DNA of 64,000 bases from Psychrobacillus sp. INOP01 (lineage in GTDB: Bacteria > Bacillota > Bacilli > Bacillales_A > Planococcaceae): NCBI RefSeq assembly GCF_018140925.1, contig NZ_CP073315.1, positions 930,001 to 994,000 of the forward strand, read 5' to 3'. This document shows positions 18,038 to 26,212 of this stretch, in pieces. Under the pieces are notes generated by a model that saw nothing but the letters and a program-made list of their open reading frames with translations, had not been told where the DNA came from and searched no databases. The position numbers and the translations under genes were made by a program. Each line of letters begins with the position of its first letter. Within the stretch, counting starts at the first letter, position 1.

Positions 18038-19033
18038 TCAACCTCTCTTAAAATAATATGGTGAATAGGCTGGTTTATCATAATACGTCTTCAGCTCCCT
18101 ATCGACCTTCATTAAAGTAATAGAGAATCCTGCCATCTCTTGTGTTGTGCAATAATTATTTACATCGGCATGATGGACTTTAATTCCTTTATTCAATAAT
18201 ATTTCAGTAACTTTACGATTTACGATAAAAAGCTCCATTAATGTTGTTGAACCTAGGCCATTGACTAAAACACAAACTTCTTCACCTTCATTAATTTCAA
18301 AATCATCAAAAATATATTGCATCATTATTTGTGTAAGTTCGTCTGCCTCCATAAATTTTTCTGTACGTATACCAGATTCTCCATGAATACCCATTCCAAA
18401 TTCAATCTCATCTTCGGCGATCTCAAATGTGTAGCGTCCCGTGCTTGGAATCGATCCTGGTGAAAGTGCTACACCAATGGAACGTGTTGCATCAGCAGCC
18501 TTTTGTGCAATGTCTGCTACCTTTTCCAAAGGTAATCCTTCTGCCGCCGCCGCTCCTGCTACCTTCAAAACAAAAACATCCCCTGCAATTCCTCGGCGAT
18601 TATGAGCTTCTTCCTTAGAAGCTGATGCAATATCGTCATTTACTAAAACTGTTTTTATTTGAATATCTTCATATTCCGCAAGCTCTGTAGCCATATCAAA
18701 ATTTAATATGTCTCCAGAATAATTTCCGTAAATATATAAAACGCCTTTTCCTGCATCAACAGCTTTTGTTACTTCTATAATAGTATTTGGCGTTGGTGCC
18801 GAAAACACATTTCCTACAGCTGCCCCCATTGCTAAGCCCTCTCCTACAAATCCGAAGAATAACGGCTCATGCCCACTTCCACCACCTGTAACAATGGCTA
18901 CTTGCTTCTTTTCATTTTCTATATAAATTCCATTTTCATTGGGCGTTTTCTTGTAAACGCTTCCATACGCATCCAAAAATCCTTCTAGCATTTCTTGCAC
19001 AACTTTATCTGGATTATTTATTATCTTTTTCAA
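18038..19033 (-). CDS. Dihydroxyacetone-kinase K subunit (DhaK), likely erythrulose kinase
   Basis: Substrate-binding DAK1-domain subunit, 331 residues from the TTG at 19033, which has AAAGGGGA 8 bases upstream. A longer frame from 19072 has no ribosome site and would begin almost at the transcription start. VTGGGSGHEPLFFGFVG and GMGIHGESGIR are family signatures; the His of GIHGE (residue 217) matches the histidine that holds the ketose as a hemiaminal. First gene of the eight-gene operon ending at 11503. Phosphorylates a small ketose; context favours L-erythrulose to L-erythrulose 1-phosphate. Confidence 0.85.
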   Translation of the reverse strand: MKKIINNPDKVVQEMLEGFLDAYGSVYKKTPNENGIYIENEKKQVAIVTGGGSGHEPLFFGFVGEGLAMGAAVGNVFSAPTPNTIIEVTKAVDAGKGVLYIYGNYSGDILNFDMATELAEYEDIQIKTVLVNDDIASASKEEAHNRRGIAGDVFVLKVAGAAAAEGLPLEKVADIAQKAADATRSIGVALSPGSIPSTGRYTFEIAEDEIEFGMGIHGESGIRTEKFMEADELTQIMMQYIFDDFEINEGEEVCVLVNGLGSTTLMELFIVNRKVTEILLNKGIKVHHADVNNYCTTQEMAGFSITLMKVDRELKTYYDKPAYSPYYFKRG

Positions 19034-19083
19034 AAGTTCATCCCCTTTAAACGAAAAATTCTGATAACTCAATCATTAAAGTA

Positions 19084-19113
19084 AGAATACCATTTAATAC
19101 TATTTCAAATCAA
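19084..19113 (-). promoter_or_regulatory. Promoter of the dhaK operon
   Basis: Minus strand TTGATT (19108-19113), 18-base spacer, TATTCT (19084-19089), about 50 bases before the TTG start of dhaK. Confidence 0.6.
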
Positions 19114-19124
19114 GAGGTTAATGC

Positions 19125-19172
19125 TTACTTTTTTTTATTTATTTTCATTTATTTTTATTTGTTTTTAAAAAA
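19125..19172. promoter_or_regulatory. T-rich direct repeats upstream of dhaK promoter
   Basis: The plus strand reads as repeated TTTATTT/TTTNTTTT units immediately upstream of the -35 box. A similar tract lies at 22283-22328 upstream of the TRAP genes. DeoR/LacR-type repressors of Firmicutes often bind T-rich repeats of this kind. A shared operator for the DeoR protein at 22448 is suggested but low-complexity sequence is a caveat. Confidence 0.3.
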
Positions 19173-19255
19173 CAGTAATTTATTAATTTATTTCATTAAT
19201 TATCCTCACATATTAATACTCCCTTTTACTCATGTATGGAAGTAAATAATGATTC

Positions 19256-19300
19256 AAAAAAAAAGTAGTACAAATCCTTTTAGATTTGTACTACTAAAAA
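19256..19300 (-). terminator. Terminator of the TRAP operon
   Basis: Perfect 13-bp arms AGTAGTACAAATC (19264-19276) and GATTTGTACTACT (19283-19295), followed on the minus strand by nine T. Six bases after the dctM stop. Confidence 0.9.
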
Positions 19301-19305
19301 GAAAG

Positions 19306-20583
19306 CTATTTATCTAAGAGAGTGGGTAACCACATCGTAATAATTGGGACATAACTAATTAACATTAACACTAGGAATAAAACGAAATAGAACGGGATCA
19401 ATCCTCTAGTGATACTGGTCAGCTTTATATCGGCAATTCGACAACTTATAAATAGGTTTACACCTAGTGGAGGTGTACACATACCTAACGCTAAGTTCAC
19501 AATCATAATAATACCAAAGTGAACTGGATCAATACCCATTGCTACTGCTACCGGTGCTAATAATGGAGCTAAAATAATTACCGATGCGCTTGTCTCCATA
19601 AACATACCTACAATGATTAAAAGGAGATTGACTAATAGTAGGAAGACTAATGGATTATCTGTGATACTTGTAAAGAAGGTAGCTACCATGGCAGGAATTC
19701 CCTCACGACTTAGTATTAAGCCAAATATTCCCGCATTTGCAATAATAAACATGACAATCGCTGAAGTAATTCCAGCATTTACACACATTTCATATAGGTT
19801 TTTTAATTTAATTTCTCTATAAACAAAAGTTCCAATGATAAATGCATAAAACACAGATACTACAGCTGCTTCTGTTGGAGTGAATACCCCCCCATAAATA
19901 CCACCTAAAATAATTATTGGCATTAATAGCGCTAAAATCGCATCTTTAAAAGTTGCCCATACTTCTGCACGAGTTGCCTTTACTTCCTTAGGATAATTTC
20001 TCTTTTTAGCAATTACATACACTAAAATGATCAGTGAAATTACTATAACAATCCCTGGTGAAATACCAGCCATGAATAGGTCGCCGATAGAAGTATTCGT
20101 TGTTACTCCGTATAAGATTAGCGGTACAGAAGGTGGAATAATAATTCCTAACTCCCCTGACACAGCAGTTACAGCACCTGCAAAATTACGATGATACCCA
20201 CGTTTAATCATCGAAGGAATAAGTATTGATCCAACTGCTGCTACTGTGGCTGCACTCGAACCTGAAATTGCAGCGAAGAACATAGACGTAAGAATTGTTA
20301 CTATTGCTAAACCACCCGTACGATGACCCGTTAAAGAATTCGCAAAGTTTACAAGTCTTTGCGAAATTCCGCCCGTTTCCATCAGCTTCCCAGCTAAAAT
20401 AAAGAATGGGATTGCCATTAATGAAAACGAATCAATCGAGGTGAAAATACGTTGTGCAACTAGTAGTAGAGACACATCTCCTCCGTACATTAATGTAAGT
20501 ACAGCTGATAAGCCTAACGCTATTGCAATTGGCACCCCAATTATAAAGAAGGAGAATAATGAACCCATTAAAACTGCTGTCAT
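19306..20583 (-). CDS. dctM: TRAP transporter large membrane subunit (DctM)
   Basis: A 425-residue very hydrophobic protein with about 12 membrane segments. AIPFFILAGKLMETGGISQRLV, SAATVAAVGSILIPSM and LNLALG/NLALGMCTPPLGVNLF-type stretches are hallmarks of the DctM/IT superfamily. It forms the sodium-coupled channel with DctQ and receives substrate from DctP. Starts at ATG 20583, overlapping the dctQ stop by four bases. Last gene of the three-gene TRAP operon. Confidence 0.92.
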   Translation of the reverse strand: MTAVLMGSLFSFFIIGVPIAIALGLSAVLTLMYGGDVSLLLVAQRIFTSIDSFSLMAIPFFILAGKLMETGGISQRLVNFANSLTGHRTGGLAIVTILTSMFFAAISGSSAATVAAVGSILIPSMIKRGYHRNFAGAVTAVSGELGIIIPPSVPLILYGVTTNTSIGDLFMAGISPGIVIVISLIILVYVIAKKRNYPKEVKATRAEVWATFKDAILALLMPIIILGGIYGGVFTPTEAAVVSVFYAFIIGTFVYREIKLKNLYEMCVNAGITSAIVMFIIANAGIFGLILSREGIPAMVATFFTSITDNPLVFLLLVNLLLIIVGMFMETSASVIILAPLLAPVAVAMGIDPVHFGIIMIVNLALGMCTPPLGVNLFISCRIADIKLTSITRGLIPFYFVLFLVLMLISYVPIITMWLPTLLDK

Positions 20584-21062
20584 TCTTTAACATCTCCTTT
20601 AATCGCTACGGTTATTGCTGCTACTGCATTAATAATAAGTAGGAAGGCCCCTAACGGGATCGAAAAATATGGTATTGACATAGAAATTTGTAGAGCCGGT
20701 GATTTTTGGACACTTACATGGCTTACTAAGTTCCAGCCTTGTACTAACAAAATCCCGAAAAATATAATAGATATAATCAATCCTATAACTTTCAAAACTT
20801 TTTTCCCTGTTGGCTTTAATAAATCTGGCACTACTTCAACCGCTATTAGCTCATTGTAGCGTACCGCTAAAGCTGCTCCAAAAAATACTGCATATATCCC
20901 TAAATATCGCGTTAATTCCTCTGACCAATGAAGTGGAAGGTTAAAAACAAAACGTGAAAATACTTGCATAACCATAATTATTGTCATTACAATAAGAGTA
21001 ATCATTAGTGCAATTTTCACAATTTTATTAATTCCATCAACACTTTTTACAATTGAATTCAT
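20580..21062 (-). CDS. dctQ: TRAP transporter small membrane subunit (DctQ)
   Basis: A 160-residue protein with four membrane segments. FVFNLPLHWSEELTRYLGIY and FGAALAVRYNELIAVE are typical of DctQ. It pairs with DctM in the cytoplasmic membrane; overlap with dctM indicates coupled translation. Confidence 0.9.
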   Translation of the reverse strand: MNSIVKSVDGINKIVKIALMITLIVMTIIMVMQVFSRFVFNLPLHWSEELTRYLGIYAVFFGAALAVRYNELIAVEVVPDLLKPTGKKVLKVIGLIISIIFFGILLVQGWNLVSHVSVQKSPALQISMSIPYFSIPLGAFLLIINAVAAITVAIKGDVKE

Positions 21063-21100
21063 TCTCTAGTTACCCCTCTCTAAAACACATTCAGGCTCTA

Positions 21101-22114
21101 TTAGTTAGCACTTTCTTTAATTTTGTTATAAATCTCTTCATATTCCCCTTTATATTTATCTATTGTCGGCTGTACTGCTGCTTGGAATGCTGCTGTATCT
21201 ACTTCGTTAATTTCCATACCTTTTGATTTTAGCTCTTCCATTTGTTTAGCCTCGTTATCATCGATAAATGTAAAGTTTGCTTGTTTCGCTTCCTCTGATG
21301 CTTCACGAATAATTTCTTGGTGCTCCTTAGAGAACTTCTCTAATGTAGCTTTTCCAACTAGTAATACCGCGGGTGAATAAACGTGACCGGAAAGTGAGAT
21401 ATATTTTTGAATTTCTTCAAATTTTGAAGAATAAATTATCGCAATTGGATTTTCTTGAGCATCTATTACACCTTGTTGTAAAGATGTAAACACTTCACTC
21501 CAAGCCATTGGAGTTGGACTCGCTCCAAATGCACTGAATACCTCTTGATGTAAAGGCACTTCCATTGTCCGAATCTTTAATCCTTCTAGATCTTCTGGTT
21601 TTTCAATTGGACGAACGCTATTCGTAATATGACGAAAACCATTCTCAGCAAATGCTAAGTTTACAATTCCATTCTCTTCTAATTTAGAGTTTAAAATGTC
21701 ACCAACTTCACCACTTAATGTTGTACGTGCGTGCTCAACATTATCGAATAGGAATGGGAAGTCTAGTATACTGAAATCTTTTACAAAGTTACTAATTACT
21801 CCTGTTGAGATAAATGTTCCATCTAAAGTTCCAAGCTGAACTGACTCTAACATGTCACGTTCATTTCCGATTTCACTGTTATAGTGAATAGTAACTGAAA
21901 TTTCTCCGTTTGAATCAGCTTCTATTTTCTCTTTAAATGTCTTTAAAAATGCTCCGTAATGTGAATCTTCTGTTTGAGTTGTACCAACAGTCATCTTGCT
22001 TACTATGCTCTCCGCCTCAGCATCCGAACTACCTGAATCTGAATCTGAGTCTCCACATGCAGCTAGCACTATCGTTAAAATCGAAATAAAAACTAATAAC
22101 ATTAACTTTTTCAT
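21101..22114 (-). CDS. dctP: TRAP transporter solute-binding lipoprotein (DctP), probably for a sugar acid
   Basis: A 337-residue DctP-family binding protein. A lipoprotein signal ends at VLAAC (Cys20), followed by an acidic Asp/Ser-rich linker. GLKIRTMEVP places the conserved Arg (residue 182) that grips the ligand carboxylate in nearly all DctP proteins, and SLQQGVIDAQENP is the downstream signature. A carboxylate ligand fits D-apionate better than a neutral polyol. First gene of the operon, preceded by a GGGGGA ribosome site, a perfect cre box and an inverted repeat. Confidence 0.9.
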   Translation of the reverse strand: MKKLMLLVFISILTIVLAACGDSDSDSGSSDAEAESIVSKMTVGTTQTEDSHYGAFLKTFKEKIEADSNGEISVTIHYNSEIGNERDMLESVQLGTLDGTFISTGVISNFVKDFSILDFPFLFDNVEHARTTLSGEVGDILNSKLEENGIVNLAFAENGFRHITNSVRPIEKPEDLEGLKIRTMEVPLHQEVFSAFGASPTPMAWSEVFTSLQQGVIDAQENPIAIIYSSKFEEIQKYISLSGHVYSPAVLLVGKATLEKFSKEHQEIIREASEEAKQANFTFIDDNEAKQMEELKSKGMEINEVDTAAFQAAVQPTIDKYKGEYEEIYNKIKESAN

Positions 22115-22148
22115 TATTTTTCCCCCTATTTTTTAATTTCCACCCGAA

Positions 22149-22163
22149 AGATAACGCTTACAT
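22149..22163 (-). promoter_or_regulatory. CcpA-binding cre box before dctP
   Basis: Minus strand ATGTAAGCGTTATCT matches the Bacillus cre consensus WTGNAANCGNWNNCW at every position. It is 35-49 bases upstream of the dctP start, so CcpA would block or repress transcription when preferred sugars are present. Confidence 0.75.
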
Positions 22164-22213
22164 TTTATTTTAAAAATAACCGCCTCCCTCAAGTGTTAAA
22201 GATAAGCACTAAT

Positions 22214-22245
22214 AAATATCTGAAATTCATAATTTTCAGATATTT
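22214..22245. promoter_or_regulatory. Inverted repeat, candidate operator before dctP
   Basis: Perfect 12-bp arms AAATATCTGAAA (22214-22225) and TTTCAGATATTT (22234-22245) with an 8-base spacer. A minus-strand TATAAT lies next to it at 22249-22254, so the repeat would sit at the transcription start of the TRAP operon. There is no T-run, so an operator is more likely than a terminator. A further dyad, ACTATAC (22358-22364) and GTATAGT (22383-22389), lies close to the divergent regulator gene. Confidence 0.5.
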
Positions 22246-22447
22246 GTTATTATATTAACATCTGTTTACGTTCTTTTCCATAATTATTTTTATTTTTTTT
22301 TATTTTTTATTGTTTTGTATGTTTATTTAACTATTTTTAAAATTAACTGAAAGTTTTACTATACGTTTTCAATTTAATTGTTGTATAGTAGAGGTATTTA
22401 ACTAACGAATTTATTACAAATAGTACTAGCATGAGAGGAAGAACTAA

Positions 22448-23227
22448 ATGAGTAAAATGTTTGTTGAGGAAAGAAGACAGCAAATTTTAGATTTGCTTAG
22501 CGAAAATAAACGTATAACCATTCAGGAATTAGTTGAAAGAATCAATGTTTCAGATGCCACCTTAAGAAATGATTTAGCAAAAATGGAAAAGGATCATTTA
22601 CTAAAACGTACACACGGTGGGGCAATTTCACTTGATTATTTAGAGCAAGAGTTAACTTTATCTACTCGTGAATCTACAAATAAGAATGAAAAATTGTCTA
22701 TTGCTATGAAAGCGTTTGAATTTATACAGGACGATCAAAGTATTATGCTAGATGCTAGTTCTACTGCTCTTGAATTAGCAAAATTGTTATCGAAAACCCA
22801 AAAACGTTTAACCATTGTAACAAACGGTATCAATACTGCACTTGAACTAAATCAGAATAGGGATATAACCGTAATTTTACTCGGTGGGATACTGCAGAAG
22901 TCATCGCCTATTTTAGAAGGAAGCCTTGGCATAGATTTATTATCTAAAATAAATATTGATACATTTTTTGTTTCTGCCAATGGCTTCACGATAACAAATG
23001 GAATGCAGGACTTTAGTGTTTATGAAGTCGAGTTAAAAAAATATATGATTAAAAATGCAGCAAAAGTTGTTGGCCTACTTGATTATTCGAAATTCGGCAA
23101 AAACTCTATCGCTACCTTTGCATCGATTACCGATATCGATATCATTATTACGGATCAAAAAATTGCAGATAATATCAAGCAAGAAATTCTGACTGCAAGT
23201 CCAAATTTAAACATTATTATCACATAA
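22448..23227 (+). CDS. DeoR-family transcriptional regulator of the sugar-acid regulon
   Basis: A 259-residue DeoR protein. The N-terminal helix-turn-helix RRQQILDLLSENKRITIQEL, then RINVSDATLRNDLAKME and RTHGGAIS, is the family signature. The C-terminal sugar-phosphate sensor domain includes MLDASSTALELAK, VTNGINTALEL, LLGGILQKSSPILEG and FSVYEVELKKYMI. Divergent from the TRAP operon. The effector is probably a phosphorylated intermediate such as erythrulose phosphate (inference). AGAGGAAG ribosome site before ATG 22448. Confidence 0.88.
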   Translation: MSKMFVEERRQQILDLLSENKRITIQELVERINVSDATLRNDLAKMEKDHLLKRTHGGAISLDYLEQELTLSTRESTNKNEKLSIAMKAFEFIQDDQSIMLDASSTALELAKLLSKTQKRLTIVTNGINTALELNQNRDITVILLGGILQKSSPILEGSLGIDLLSKINIDTFFVSANGFTITNGMQDFSVYEVELKKYMIKNAAKVVGLLDYSKFGKNSIATFASITDIDIIITDQKIADNIKQEILTASPNLNIIIT

Positions 23228-23232
23228 AAAAT

Positions 23233-23276
23233 AAGCCTTTCCTTCTCAAAGTTCGAGCAAGGAAGGCTTCTTTTAA
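23233..23276 (+). terminator. Terminator of the deoR-type gene
   Basis: Arms AAGCCTTTCCTT (23233-23244) and AAGGAAGGCTT (23259-23269) with one bulge, then TTTT, directly after the regulator stop. Confidence 0.8.
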
Positions 23277-23367
23277 TATTCATATTATAATGAACAACTT
23301 CTGTTTTAAATTCACTTGCAACTCATTTTTAGTATTGTGCTAAAGAAAATGGAAATAGTTTTATCAT

Positions 23368-23562
23368 TAAAAAGTAATTCAGTTGCTATTAGTTTATATG
23401 AGTTTCTTCGGTCTTCGGTAGAATAGGTAATTATATTCAGCATAATTTCATCTACTTTATAAGGCTTTTAACTAAAATAAGTTCTATTTTATTTCTTGTC
23501 GATTACCGACAATTATATTCTTTTCGATTTTACTGAATATACCTTCCTTACGATCATCTATT
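23368..23562 (-). pseudogene. Decayed fragment of a luciferase-like flavin oxidoreductase gene
   Basis: This intergenic stretch aligns by eye with the 3' end of the intact gene at 31195-32199. Shared words include CAGTTGCTATTAGTTTATATG against CTGTTGCTATTAG-type sequence, CAGCAT-ATTTCATCT, and AATTATATTCTTTT. Several small indels and stops destroy the frame. It is a relic of a paralogue, or of a duplication of that gene's C-terminal end. Confidence 0.65.
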
Positions 23563-23574
23563 AAACAACCAAAA

Positions 23575-23611
23575 AGCTGCGATCACTGAATCATCATCAG
23601 TAATCGCAGCT
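23575..23611 (-). terminator. Terminator-like hairpin after sstT (repeat copy 1)
   Basis: Arms AGCTGCGATCACTGA (23575-23589) and TCAGTAATCGCAGCT (23597-23611), one mismatch, loop ATCATCA, followed on the minus strand by five T. A close relative lies at 48846-48882 with the same ATCATC loop and flanking AACCAAAAAGC. Confidence 0.7.
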
Positions 23612-23697
23612 ATTACACATTCAATCAAATGAATACCTTTTCGGAAATTTGGATCATTACTTAGGCTTCTATTTTCATTCTACTATTATCATAGTTT

Positions 23698-24930
23698 CTA
23701 GGAAATCATAGTAACCTCTTTACCTTCTTTGCGATCTTTAGCTTGCTCAGCTGTTGCTGTGAATAGTACGTCAGAAGATGAATTCAGTGCTGTTTCACAA
23801 GAATCTTGAATAACCCCAATGATAAAACCAACACCAACAACTTGCATGGCAATATCATTTGGAACACCAAATAGATTACAAGCTAGTGGGATAAGTAAAA
23901 GTGATCCCCCTGCAACACCTGATGCACCTGCTGCAGAGATTGCTGCTACAACACAGAGCAGAAGTGCAGTGACAAAATCAATTTCAATACCAAGCGTATT
24001 TACTGTTGCAAGAGTTAATACAGCAATAGTAACGGCTGCACCAGCCATATTAATCGTAGCGCCTAGAGGGATTGACACTGCATAAGTATCTTCATCTAAG
24101 CCAAGTTTTTCACATAATTTCATATTTACTGGAATATTTGCAGCCGAACTACGTGTGAAAAATGCCGTAATACCACTTTCTCTTAAAACCATTAAAACAA
24201 GCGGATAAGGATTTTTTCGCGTATAGATAAACACGATTAACGGATTCACTACTAGTGCGATAAACAGCATACATCCAACTAAAATTACAATTAATCTACC
24301 GTACTCAAGTAAAGCAGAAAGACCACTCGTTACAATAGCATCGAATACAAGCCCCATTATACCAAGCGGAGCCAAATTGATCACCCATTGTACTACTTTA
24401 GTGATTGCATCCGAAAAATTACCTAACATGTCCTTTGTACTTTGATTTGCATTTTTTAGTGCAAGCCCAAGAACAATAGCCCACATTAATATACCGAGAT
24501 AGTTTGCATTTACTAAAGCATCGATTGGATTGGCAACTAAATTAAATAGTAATGATTCAATAACTTCTAAAATACCCTCTGGTGGAGTGAGGTCATCTGC
24601 TCCAGTTGTCAGTGTTAGAGTAACTGGGAACAGAAAACTTGCAACTACAGCGACAGCCCCCGCTAGAAATGTACCAATAGCATAAAGGCCAAGAATCGAT
24701 TTCATATTCGTTTTCTTACCACTTTTATGTGCAGCAATCGCATGCATAACTAGGAATAATACTAATACTGGTGCAACTGCCTTTAATGCACCGACAAATA
24801 AAGATCCAAAAATGGAAATCCAGCTTGCGCCACTTGGAACGGTTAAAGCCAAGATTACACCGACAATAATACCAATAACAATCCTTTTTACTAGGCTCAC
24901 TTGATTCCATTTAACTAATAAATTTTTCAT
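23698..24930 (-). CDS. sstT: Serine/threonine:sodium symporter SstT
   Basis: A 410-residue dicarboxylate/amino acid:cation symporter family protein. ATG 24930 is preferred because GGGGGA lies 8 bases upstream; an upstream ATG at 24972 has none. [53 protein letters not shown] and [20 protein letters not shown] are SstT signatures. Imports serine and threonine with sodium. Monocistronic. Confidence 0.92.
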   Translation of the reverse strand: MKNLLVKWNQVSLVKRIVIGIIVGVILALTVPSGASWISIFGSLFVGALKAVAPVLVLFLVMHAIAAHKSGKKTNMKSILGLYAIGTFLAGAVAVVASFLFPVTLTLTTGADDLTPPEGILEVIESLLFNLVANPIDALVNANYLGILMWAIVLGLALKNANQSTKDMLGNFSDAITKVVQWVINLAPLGIMGLVFDAIVTSGLSALLEYGRLIVILVGCMLFIALVVNPLIVFIYTRKNPYPLVLMVLRESGITAFFTRSSAANIPVNMKLCEKLGLDEDTYAVSIPLGATINMAGAAVTIAVLTLATVNTLGIEIDFVTALLLCVVAAISAAGASGVAGGSLLLIPLACNLFGVPNDIAMQVVGVGFIIGVIQDSCETALNSSSDVLFTATAEQAKDRKEGKEVTMIS

Positions 24931-25178
24931 TATACTATCCCCCAATGTTTCTCCATTTATAAAAGAATGCAAAAATCAATTCTCCCTAGTAAAAATAATA
25001 TGTACTTATTTTAACTTTAAGTAGACTGATATTTTATTTTAGCACAAATTTTTAGAATTTTGCATTGTTATTTTTTGTTAGGAAATCTTCCGGAATTTCT
25101 TATGTAAGCTTTCCATATTAGAGGGAATTGTTTTGATTGTATTAACTTTTAAGTTCAAGTACAACATTTCTAATCCAA

Positions 25179-25212
25179 TAAAAAAACGATGGGAGTTTAT
25201 GCTCCCATCGTA
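25179..25212 (-). terminator. Terminator of the gamma-SASP gene
   Basis: Perfect arms ACGATGGGAG (25186-25195) and CTCCCATCGT (25202-25211), then seven T on the minus strand. Confidence 0.9.
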
Positions 25213-25218
25213 ATTATG

Positions 25219-25605
25219 TTAGTTTTTGTTTCCTTGATTATTTGCGTTTTGTTGTGCTTTACGATTAGCTTGAGCATTTTGTTGTTTAACTTCTTGGGCA
25301 TTTGTTTGGCTTTCAATAGATACGCCAAATTCTGATCCAAATTCATTAAACTTGTTTTGTGTGGCACCTTGTCCATTTTGTTGAGCTTTTTGATTAGCTT
25401 TAGCATTTTGTTGTTTGACTTCTTGGGCATTTGTCTGACCTTCAATTGATACGCCAAATTCTGATCCAAATTCATTAAACATGTTTTGTGAGGCACTTTG
25501 TCCATTTTGTTGAGCTTTTTGATTAGCTTGAGCATTTTGTTGTTTAACTTCTTGTACATTTGTTTGGGCTTCAACTGGAACCTTGTTATTATTTTTGTTT
25601 GCCAT
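25219..25605 (-). CDS. sspE: Gamma-type small acid-soluble spore protein
   Basis: A 128-residue Gln/Asn-rich protein without Cys or Trp, containing two copies of NEFGSEFGVSIE, each preceded by a Gln/Asn-rich linker, and three copies of a QTN-QEVKQQNA-AN-KAQQN block. The EFGVSIE element corresponds to the cleavage site of the germination protease GPR in SspE proteins. Gamma-SASPs are amino-acid stores degraded at germination. At 128 residues it is longer than the usual SspE (about 85-95), by addition of a repeat. GGAGGTGA ribosome site before ATG 25605. Shows that the host sporulates; expression in the forespore under sigma-G is expected from the family. Confidence 0.88.
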   Translation of the reverse strand: MANKNNNKVPVEAQTNVQEVKQQNAQANQKAQQNGQSASQNMFNEFGSEFGVSIEGQTNAQEVKQQNAKANQKAQQNGQGATQNKFNEFGSEFGVSIESQTNAQEVKQQNAQANRKAQQNANNQGNKN

Positions 25606-25752
25606 TCTTCTTCACCTCCATGAATTATGATTGCCAAAACGGAGGTAAATATTATTAGCAATTATTGGAGATGGTTGGACAAATTATTTAACAGTACATA
25701 CTATTTTATATTTCGTTTATAATATTTAACAATGTGTTTAAATTGAATTTGT

Positions 25753-25798
25753 CCCTGTGTCCAAAACAAACATGAAAATCATTACACAATTCACAGGG
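25753..25798. repeat. Palindromic intergenic repeat, copy A (short form)
   Basis: Starts CCCTGTGTCCAAAACAAACA and ends TCACAGGG. It matches both ends of the 76-bp family seen at 29152, 37582, 48922 and 51283 but lacks about 30 internal bases. It overlaps the stop codon of the small frame at 25791-25958. Confidence 0.65.
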
Positions 25799-25958
25799 TA
25801 GCTGTGTTAAACTTCACCGCAATAATCTTTAATTGATCACTATACTCTAGGCATACAACTTTTCTTGCTTGGATCGAAGTCCTCGCTGTCACGGGAATCG
25901 TTTGCAACTTGCCATTAACTTCAGCCTGCACAACAAAGCATCTTGCTCCGCATTTCAT
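25791..25958 (-). CDS. Small hypothetical protein, 55 residues
   Basis: ATG 25958 is preceded by GGAGAG at a good distance, and the frame encodes a 55-residue protein starting MKCGARCFVVQAEVNGKLQT and containing IPVTARTSIQARKVVC. It has a plausible beta/alpha pattern and three cysteines. The last codons (TLATCC-side) read into repeat copy A, so the C-terminal end may have been rebuilt by the repeat. I do not recognise a family. The opposite-strand frame at 25909-26136 looks like chance. Confidence 0.45.
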   Translation of the reverse strand: MKCGARCFVVQAEVNGKLQTIPVTARTSIQARKVVCLEYSDQLKIIAVKFNTATL

Positions 25959-26212
25959 GTGTATCTCTCCTCAATATTCATTTGTGTTTCCCTTATATCG
26001 GTCTCTTTCTGACCTGACACTATATGAAAAATTAAACATTAGTTTTCCGCTTCATTTTGGTAACAAACTTCGGCTGAATATCTATAAACGAAAAGGCTTA
26101 AAACCTATTATTAAATTCTTTTCAGCATATGTTTAACAAACCTTTTATAATAAGTCTGCTTCTATGAGGTTACATAGTTTTATATGATTTGTTCATGAAC
26201 TTATTTCGTTTC

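Noticed and set aside
25261-25590. CRISPR-like regular repeats
   Set aside because: The periodicity is the in-frame protein repeat of the gamma-SASP gene.
25909-26136. Plus-strand frame of 75 codons
   Set aside because: No ribosome site, no family, overlaps the better-supported small minus-strand gene.
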